A stretch of 64,000 nt of DNA from Eunapius fragilis (Eukaryota; Porifera; Demospongiae; Spongillida; Spongillidae), in NCBI GenBank assembly GCA_963681505.1, contig OY811980.1:7263572-7327571 (forward strand), in the 5' to 3' direction. Both the position numbers and the translations under genes were made by a program. This document shows, piece by piece, positions 56,858-64,000 of the stretch (position 1 is the first letter of the stretch; each line of letters starts with the position of its first letter). Under the pieces are notes generated by a model that saw only the letters and a list, made by a program, of their open reading frames with translations, did not search any database and was not told the origin of the DNA.

Positions 56858-57396
56858 GTGTATGGTCCTCTGTAATCAACTAAACATCTGCAGAGTACAC
56901 AAATACATCAAGTGACCCAGTTCAAAATCACCAACTGGACACCTGATGGGGTGTGTGCTAACCTTGCCACCATCACTGATGTCATTGAAGAGGTGGACAA
57001 GGTGCAGAGAGGGACTGGGAACCACCCCATGGTGGTGCACTGCAGGTACCTCCTCCCCATCCCAACCATAGCCCCCTTTGGATCATGCGAGGTCACATAA
57101 TCCTTCCTCCTCCCCCTTCCAGTGACACAGTGGGAAGGTCTGGTATGTTCTGTGCCATCACCATGGTGACCCAGCAGTGTAAAGCTGAAGGAGTGGTGGA
57201 TGTGTTCCAGACAGTAAAGGCTATTCGTACCCATAAGCCTGGAGCTGTACTCACTGTGGTAAGCTGTACTTAGTACTCTATTGAACCATAGGGTTATCTG
57301 TTTATATCTCCATGGATACAGGACCAGTACCAGCTAATCTTTAAGGTAGTGGTGGTCTTCCTTGATCAGTTCAACCAGTACTCTAACTTCCGATGA
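45745..57396 (+). CDS. RPTP-B: paralog of RPTP-A with the same domain plan
   Basis: Exons: 45745-45787, 49980-50390, 50447-50791, 50847-51095, 51614-51851, 51897-51950, 53329-53382, 53523-53623, 53893-54284, 54345-54432, 54495-54577, 54637-54673, 54737-54951, 55499-55659, 55714-55849, 55914-56063, 56121-56214, 56345-56409, 56478-56612, 56668-56793, 56894-57045, 57123-57258, 57322-57396; 3540 nt (1179 aa), open. Signal [15 protein letters not shown], Ig, Ig, FN3, stalk seven residues longer than in A, TM, linker, I-set, D1 ([17 protein letters not shown]) and D2 ([17 protein letters not shown]). The linker motif is VTYEVV (ITIM-like), where RPTP-A has GTYEAV. Ig1 has an extra Cys (ELYCGTP for ELYRGTP). 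Intron 1 is inflated to 4.2 kb by a hAT element. Confidence 0.9.
47098..48677 (-). mobile_element. Decayed hAT transposon inserted in intron 1 of RPTP-B
   Basis: About 1.58 kb is absent from the unit A intron (near 18166-18175). Ends are GC-rich and contain CCCGGGCC motifs (CAGCCCGGGCCGCC at left, GGGCCCGGGG...GGGGCTG at right). The minus strand around 48290-48110 reads [21 protein letters not shown], then (frameshifted) [16 protein letters not shown] and [10 protein letters not shown]. This is the pattern of the hAT C-terminal dimerisation region (AERSFS...LR...S.E.A..LDF..II..FA). Stops and frameshifts make it inactive. No clear target duplication was found. Confidence 0.65.
47785..48093. 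mobile_element. Foldback MITE nested in the hAT element
   Basis: Long inverted arms (over 100 bp each) run from CAAGTAAA..CATTCTCTCTGAGAAAG through GTTGGTGGGATATAGG and CTATATTTAGCACA, then back. A related element is at 52035-52310 in another RPTP-B intron and a partial one at 16655-16790. Confidence 0.85.
49068..49572 (+). repeat. 45-bp minisatellite, degenerate unit B array
   Basis: About eleven copies of the 45-bp unit of 18498-19151, with several units shortened or interrupted (for example ATACACGCATGAACCAG). It is therefore less homogeneous than the unit A array. Confidence 0.9.
52035..52310. mobile_element. Foldback MITE in the RPTP-B intron after the first cytoplasmic exon
   Basis: Inverted arms TATTCTCTAAAGAGAAAGTT...GGTGGGATATAGG and CCTATATCCCACCAACTTTC...AGAGAATA, with GTGCTAAATATAGGACTTTA inside. 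It is absent from the homologous RPTP-A intron (21123-22996). Confidence 0.75.
52865..53325 (+). repeat. ~22-bp minisatellite, unit B
   Basis: Same CCTCCTCATACCATGACCAT family and intron as 21340-22990 but about 3.5 times shorter and without the ~440-bp higher-order blocks. Confidence 0.9.
56818..56853. repeat. TG dinucleotide repeat in an RPTP-B intron
   Basis: About 17 TG units in the intron between two D2 exons. The RPTP-A intron (26638-26731) has only scattered TGTG at the same place. Confidence 0.85.
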
Positions 57397-57534
57397 ATAA
57401 TGCCCAGATGCTGACATTAGATAACATTTTCTCAGTTTGCAGTTCTGGATGCTCATGGGTAGAGACTATTCAAAGGCTGATATGTATTTGTGTGAGCAAA
57501 TGTTTATAACTGACATGCTTTAATCTGTTGAGTT

Positions 57535-58290
57535 TGATATCACTGCTAGTGGGGACAGTAGAGATGGTACATATCACTGCTAGTGGGGACAGGAGAGATG
57601 GTACATATCACTGCTAGTGGGGACAGGAGAGATGGTACATATTACTGCTAGTGGGGACAGGAGAGATGGTACATATCACTGCTAGTGGGAACAGGACATA
57701 TCACTGCTAGTGGGGACAGGGGAGATGGTACATATCACTGCTAGTGGGGACAGGAGAGATGGTACATATCACTGCTAATGAGGACAGGAGAGATGGTACA
57801 TATCACTGCTAGTGAGGACAGGAGAGATGGTACATATTACTGCTAGTGAGGACAGGAGAGATGGTACATATCACTGCAAGTGAGGACAGGAGAGATGGTA
57901 CATATCACTGCTAGTGAGGACAGGAGAGATGGTACATATCCCTGCTAGTGAGGACAGGAGAGATGGTACATATCACTGCTAGTGGGGACAGGGGAGATGG
58001 TACATATCACTGCTAGTGGGGACAGGGGAGATGGTATATATCACTGCTTGTGAGGACAGGGGAGATGGTACATATCACTGCTAGTGAGGACAGGAGAGAT
58101 GGTACATATCACTGCTAGTGGGGACAGGAGAGATGGTACATATCACTGCTAGTGAGGACAGGAGAGATGGTACATATAACTGCCAGTGAGGACAGGGGAG
58201 ATGGTACATATCACTGCTAGTGGGGACAGGAGAGATGGTACATATCACTGCTAGTGGGGACAGGGGAGATGGTACATATCACTGCTAGTC
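57535..58290 (+). repeat. 34-bp minisatellite, unit B
   Basis: About 22 copies of the unit described at 27368-28003, between the convergent RPTP-B and gene 7. Confidence 0.95.
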
Positions 58291-61200
58291 CTTATCTTTC
58301 TGTGTCCTCACACTCTCCTGGGATGTCACTACTACTTCCTAATAAAGTTTTGCTGTGTTCCCTTTACTTCTAGGTAGTGCAACTCTGACCAGTTAGGATT
58401 CAGGGGGGGTGGGGAGGCTGCTCCGTCGTAAATATGATGAATTTCATTATTAGCGTGAGCAATTAAATCTATAGATGCTTTGTTGGCTTCCATCTATCAC
58501 CGTTGTTCCATCAATGTATTCCTTCCAGGCACCAATAATATTGTTCGTACATGCAAATACAATAACACAGAGCTGTGAGTAAATAGATTATGTTTGCTCC
58601 CAGCTATGTGCTTACATACCACACCACATTGTGAACCATAACTCCAGTAGAGAAGTATCTCACACAAATGTAAAGTTTTCATCTTGCACTTTAGTAAACA
58701 TAACTGTTTGTTCTGCTTTAGTTGTGTCCAGCCACTTCATAGCAGTCCTGTCCACCTGTTCATATTTCACCATATGCATCACATGACTTCATGGTGATCA
58801 CATCAAGTCCACCAGTTCTTATTTCACCATATGCATCACATGACTTCATGGTGATCCCATCACTGAGAGAGATGTATGTATTGGTTCAAACATGGGAGAG
58901 ATGTATGTATTGGTTCAAACATGGGAGAGATGTATGTATTGGTTCAAACATGGGAGAGATGTATGTATTAGTTCAAACATGGGAGAGATGTATGTATTGA
59001 TTCAAACATGAGAGAGATGTATGTATTGGTTCAAACATGAGAGAGATGTGTGTATTGGTTCAACATGGGTAAGATGTATGTATTGATTCAAACACAATGT
59101 GATGTGGCTGATTTCTGCTTTTGGCACTTTAAACATGACGACTACAATCCTCTTATTCCTCATCCATTGGTTGATTGGTTGTTGCTATAATGCTACTTGA
59201 AATGTTGGTGAATTCTGGACCAAATATGACAGGTTTATTCCCTTTATGTCATGTTCTCCTTATAAGTCCTCTGTACCAAAGCATATGACATAAAGAAGCA
59301 ATGGTACTCAAAGGATAAACAGATGTATAAAATGATTGATAAAAAATGTGGTGATCAGTCAAATATCCAAGGAATTAGATTTTAATAGCACTTATCATGA
59401 CTCTAACTCCAAAGAATTTAAATTGAATTTTTTTGAATTCTTGACTAGACTGTTTAAAGACATTGAATGCATCAAACAAGTCCAGCAAGATCATTACTTA
59501 AATGTGCATGGTTTCCTCATCATAGATTATACAACTTGCTTAGTAAACATTTAGAATACCATAGTGTGTTATGTGACCTTGTGATGTGTTAAATGATTAA
59601 GAGAAAGCTAGAGCTAGTGTGGTTGTGAATATGTCTGAGATACTCTCAGTCAGTGTTTCATGCTTGCTCTTGCAGCCTATTTCTACACCTCACTATGAGG
59701 TGTCGAAATGTCATTAGCACATTTTTCATGTCATGTTATTACCCATCAGGATCACTTTCCCCAAGCATGTTAAATCTGCTCAAAATCTTGCCACCTTTAA
59801 ATCCTATATCTCAGTGATGCTGACCTGTTCCCTTCCTGCAAATTTATATCCCAATAAGTAGGCAGTACACAAGTGGATTTATATTACCTGCCTGATCAGT
59901 GTGTTGTTTTGTAGATTATATTAGTTCAACCATGCATGTATTGATTCAAGATGCATAGCAATTGTTGCTGAACTTGAGGGTTATGCCTTGGTCCTACAGC
60001 TTTATGTAACCATACAGGGTACATTAATTATATATCTGTACTAACAGTTCTTTTTTTTTTTTAATGTAGGTACTGCTGTTAACATGCAACTTACTTTTTG
60101 TCTCCAACTTCATAAGTGACACCTTCAGCATTAAGAGGAGTACTTCTGGGTGGAAAGAGGGAGGGAGGGGATGGGAGGAAGGGAAGGAAGGGAGGGGAAG
60201 TGGCAGGGAGGGAAAGAAAAGAGGAGTCAGTAAGAAAAAAGTGGGCAGGAGAAAGAAGAGGGAGGTGGTGGGAGGAGAAAGGCGAGAATGTACATGAACT
60301 TACTTGTCACCTACAACTTCATAGGTCACTGCTTCAGACTTATGAGCACTGGGTCTAAGGAGAGTGATGGTCATGGTATGAGGAGGTGATGGTCATGGTA
60401 TGAGGAGGTGATGGTCATGGTTTGATGAGGGTATTGTCATGGTTTGATGAGGGTATTGTCATGATATGAGGAGGATAGGTCATGGTATGAGGAGGTGATG
60501 GTCATGGTAGGAGGTGATGGTCATGGTATGATGAGGTGATGGTCATGGTATCCAACAAGACAAGGCAGTGGTCCACCTAAGCCTTTACAGCAGGCTGAAC
60601 CTCAACTAACACTATAACTATACAAGTTACGAAAAATAAATTACAATGATACATACACGCCACTGAACGATCTCATTGTTATAGGCAAATGCATGTGTAA
60701 GTCATACATAATTGACCCTGGTATTATTACTCAGTAATGATTATGTCCACTCACTTCTCTTCCATGTCATAGACTGCTTCTGGTTTGGTAGCTCCATTTT
60801 CCCTACGTCTGTGGACAATGGTAATGAAATATACATACTGCTGGGCAGCCTACCTCAGGAGGAGTATTGCTATGGCAACAATGATGATAATCAACACCAC
60901 AACCACCAGTGCTCCAATGATCCCACCAATTATACCACCAATGGGGGAGGAGGAGGAGGAGGAGGAGGAGGAGGGGACACTTGAAGATGGAGGGGTAGTG
61001 TAGGGTAGTACAGATAGGCGATGGTAACACTAGCTGTGGGGAGAGATACAAACATACGAGAATGAGGAGAAACAGGCTAGGTAGGAGGAGGTGGGAGAGG
61101 GGTAGGAGGTGGAGGGGACCGCACTTGAAGATGGTGACGAGATGGTGGTTGTATGAAGAGGGTAGCCACTTGAGATGAACACCAAGGTACTGCTTGTATT

Positions 61201-61346
61201 AGCTGTGGTGGACGAAATATCGAGTATATATACAAGGATACACGGGGATAAGCAGAGGTATACTGGGATATGCAAGGTGGTCATCAGCTGTAATATGGGT
61301 CACATTTCATAAGGGACAACACACTTGGAACTCGTAATTCAAAATC

Positions 61347-61505
61347 TGGCTAGCTGAAGTAAATGTTAATGTAATGACACATGGTGTACAGTATGATGCC
61401 CTGGGGGCCGGGCAAGGTAATGTGTGTTGTGGAATAACAGAAGTAATTCATGATTATAATTTATGCGTAATGATGGAAGTGTGGATGTGAATGTTTTGAA
61501 AATCA
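61347..61505 (+). other. Inverted intron segment within gene 7
   Basis: The sequence from GGCTAGCTGAAGTAAATG to GATGTGAATGTTTTGAAAAT reads in the + orientation as in RPTP-A/B intron 4 (20484, 51117). In gene 4 the homologous intron segment (30640-30790) reads in the minus orientation with its gene. The local inversion is therefore specific to gene 7. Confidence 0.75.
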
Positions 61506-61647
61506 AGAACATGGTCAACAAAACATACCACTCTGAGATGGCAGATAAGTGCCCACAGCTATGACAGAGATGTTGTACTGAACTAAGAGGTAGAAGTGGT
61601 TGAACCACCACTTGTACTTGGGACTCCATTAGCCACATAGTAGATAT

Positions 61648-61890
61648 AACACAAACAGTCCGAAGGACTGTGTGTGTTAGAAGAAAAAATTAGGGCTTAG
61701 GGCAGGGTAGGGGGGGCCGAAGGCCCGCTACGCCCCTCAATTTTTCACCCCCTCTCCGAATCCGACCTCAAATTGCACCCGTCCCTCCCTCCCGACACTC
61801 TTCATTGAAACTCGCTAACTCGTCTCCCCGTTAATAAACGCCATCTTGGATAGAACGAGGCGCCTGCGGCGCCACACTCTACCCTTCTCA
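61648..61890. mobile_element. Unclassified insertion in the gene 7 FN3 exon
   Basis: About 245 bp interrupts the FN3 exon between GTAGATAT and TCTGCTCACTGG, replacing four bases of the intact exon. It starts with a small hairpin (AACACAAACAGTCC / GGACTGTGTGTGTT) and is GC-rich (GGGGGGGCCGAAGGCCCGC). No copy elsewhere in the window. Confidence 0.6.
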
Positions 61891-62978
61891 AATCTGCTCA
61901 CTGGACCACCTGAGGTTGGTGCAGTCCAAGAGACATTGACAGATGTGGGACCAGACTGCACAGCAGTGACATCAGTGGGTGGGGCAGGAGGACCTGAATA
62001 CAGGATTACACACTTGTGGTGAAGTGCAGTTGATTAGGGGAGAAGTTATAGTGGTGACACTGCATGTGTACATCCCAGGTGCTCTCCCAGTCACAGTCAG
62101 GGTGTTGTTGTAAGTAGATGTTGGTCGATCTGTCACTATCTGAGAGGAAGCATAGTTACCACCATTCACTGGACTTCCATTGATGGTCCACTGCACAGTT
62201 GTAGGAGGAGAACTAGTGCTGGTGCAGGTCAACTGGAACACTGGTGGATCAACATTTGTAGGTGTCAACAGCTGAAACTGGACACCTCCTGTGATGTTAG
62301 GACCATCTGTGGGAGAGTCAACACTTCCATAACACATGTGATGTACTTTCCTCTCTACTTACAAGTGGCTGCTACAGAGAGAGCATAGCTAGTAGTTCCA
62401 ATTATGCCTGTTGCATTAGCTAGTGTGAGATCAGTGTACATTCCAACACAGAGTGTGATGGTGGTATTGGTACAACATTGAACACCATGTGTGAAGTCAG
62501 AAGGAGTTCCACGGTACAGTTCTACTCCTCGCGACACATTTCGTTGACCCAACCCCCCAGAGGTGGTTACAGGGTCTGGTGTTGCTAGTGGAAACAGGGC
62601 TCCATTTGGTTGATACCACTGTCCACCTGTTATACCCTCACACACGAGAGGTTTCATGTATGCTGATTGGTCGGATGTATTCACTCTGTTTGGTACTGCT
62701 GAGAGAGACCACAGACTGTTGTTGGCAGCCATCACAAACATTTCATTCTGATTCCAGGTGATCCTAGGTTGGCCTGTGTGGAGGGTATGAAGTAATACAT
62801 CAATACAACACCACAAGTGTAATGTGCATGAGGGTGTGTTGGTAGAGCAGGATGTACTGGTGAAGATGTATATCCGTGATCTCTACATAACAAGATGGTG
62901 GCAATGGTACATGTGTTGACCTTAACTGATTCAATTGCAAAGTGCACTGTATAAGGCATGTCGTCTTAATCTCTCCCC

Positions 62979-63130
62979 ATATTTATTTATATGAAACAGT
63001 TCACACGAAAATAGGGCAAGTCACGTACCCAGACCCAAGTACGTCATAGCTATGGATGGAATACACCACCGCTATTAGTGTTTGGGAAAGTTTTTATTAT
63101 AGAGACACTGAACTGTCCCATATATAACCC
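62979..63130. mobile_element. Foldback element with GAACAGTTCAC arms, unit B
   Basis: Homolog of 32108-32290; arms AACAGTTCACACGAAAAT and GAACTGTCCCATATATA are more eroded. Confidence 0.5.
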
Positions 63131-63149
63131 TTTCCCTAACACCATACAA

Positions 63150-64000
63150 AGGGATGCCTATCTAGACTGTAAGGAGGATATATGAGAAAGCTTATACACA
63201 CCTGCAATTAAATGTATCAGTCTTGAGCTGCAACCATGATATAATCATTATTTGGGTATACAATGCTCATAGTCTATTGCGTCTATGTTGTTGGTGTGTA
63301 TACTTAGCAACTTCTCTGTCGGGTTCCCGTACTTTCTAAGGAACGTAACACATAAATATATATCAGTCAGTCTTTTTAAAATTATTCATAAAAAATTAAT
63401 TATGTATCGCCCCCCTATTGCACAGTAGTTTGCGGCTGGACACTAGGTTACAATTAGAACAATACCGTAAAAACCACTTCTCATTTCATCGTGGAATTTC
63501 CAATCTCTGCATTATCTAAGATATCTGTTTGATTACAGCAAATTTAAGGTCTTTTTTTGCTATAATAGTCATTATTGTTGTACTTTTTCAAATTCCGTGA
63601 ATGATTTTGCGTGTTTTTCATGCAAACTGTGATTTTTTCAAAACATGGACTTTGCTAAAATGAAGAATTATTTTGTAATTTTGATGCCAATTGCTTTGAT
63701 TTGAAATTTATGTGACATATTTCACATGTTAGCAAGTGTATGCATGCTTTTTGCACAAATGAGATGATTTTTGGTGCTTTCAAGATAGCATGAAATAACA
63801 ATTCCTAAATTAAGAACTATCCATCCATAATACAAAATAAAATAAAATATCTCTGAGTTGTCACATATTTCATCTTGTATGCTTGCAGCTCATCTGTGAC
63901 ATGTAAAATCCTTTGCTCGTCAATGTATAGCCCGAATTCGACGTATCTGAAATTTCAGACCTGCCAAATCTACTGAAACAAAGTAGTTGTAACCACAATG
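63150..64000. other. AT-rich end of window, no gene recognised
   Basis: After short similarity to 32337-32460 the sequence becomes unique and AT-rich. I see no signal exon for gene 7, no domain and no repeat array. The A/B collinearity ends here. Confidence 0.5.

Larger units (their letters stand above)
58718..62773 (-). pseudogene. Gene 7: decayed unit B counterpart of gene 4
   Basis: Minus-strand exons: Ig1 62773-62363 (open), Ig2 from 62306, FN3 61993-61529, stalk/TM 61033-60854, tail exons 60808-60755, 60354-60304, 60145-60095 and 58862-58718. Lesions: no signal exon is found upstream. The Ig2 end and following intron are replaced, so Ig2 abuts FN3 out of frame. The FN3 exon carries a ~245-bp insertion and a ~25-bp deletion. 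The stalk exon is 180 nt instead of 187 (frameshift). The tail has TGA at 58762-58760 inside the second YGEI repeat. The tail motifs are otherwise those of gene 4. The 29-bp VNTR lies at 58863-59095. Confidence 0.8.

Overview
This is eukaryotic, intron-rich genomic DNA. Coding sequence is in short exons with GT..AG introns, many of them 45-80 bp, and the genes encode type I membrane receptors with Ig-like and fibronectin type III (FN3) domains. Domain content, very short introns, lineage-specific Ig/FN3 receptor expansion and receptor tyrosine phosphatases with tandem catalytic domains fit an early-branching metazoan; a sponge is my best guess (inference, not provable from this window).

The window is essentially one locus: a tandem ~31-33 kb segmental duplication (unit A about 1-32,890; unit B about 32,898-64,000). 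Each unit carries, in order: (i) short-tailed receptor(s) on the + strand whose signal-peptide exon reads MDAWMKSVPSLLLL-like; (ii) a receptor protein tyrosine phosphatase (RPTP) on the + strand with a different signal exon; (iii) a short-tailed receptor on the - strand, convergent with the RPTP. Unit A: gene 1 (2695-6074), gene 2 (9281-13935), RPTP-A (17353-27233), gene 4 on - (32812-28441). Unit B: gene 5 (37846-41225, decayed), RPTP-B (45745-57396), gene 7 on - (62773-58718, decayed). Fragments of further copies lie at 1-290, 8664-8883 and 32898-33013.

I assembled exon models by hand from splice sites and phase. RPTP-A (23 exons, 3531 nt, 1176 aa), RPTP-B (3540 nt, 1179 aa), gene 1 (1869 nt, 622 aa) and gene 4 (1551 nt, 516 aa) are all open and divisible by three. 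All share nearly the same ectodomain (two Ig-like domains, then one or more FN3), but their cytoplasmic parts differ. The RPTPs have a tyrosine-rich linker, a cysteine-free I-set Ig domain on the cytoplasmic side, a catalytic-looking D1 and an atypical D2. The others have short tails with ITAM-like (YxxI-x7-YxxV) and ITIM-like (VxYxxV) motifs. This looks like a paired-receptor array: one shared recognition head, with opposing phosphatase and phosphotyrosine-motif tails.

Between and inside the genes are many minisatellites (22, 24, 29, 31, 34 and 45 bp periods), foldback/MITE-type DNA transposons (two with clear target-site duplications and empty paralogous sites), a decayed hAT element, and remnants of an LTR-retrotransposon integrase. 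I saw no tRNA, rRNA, CRISPR array or bacterial-type signals.
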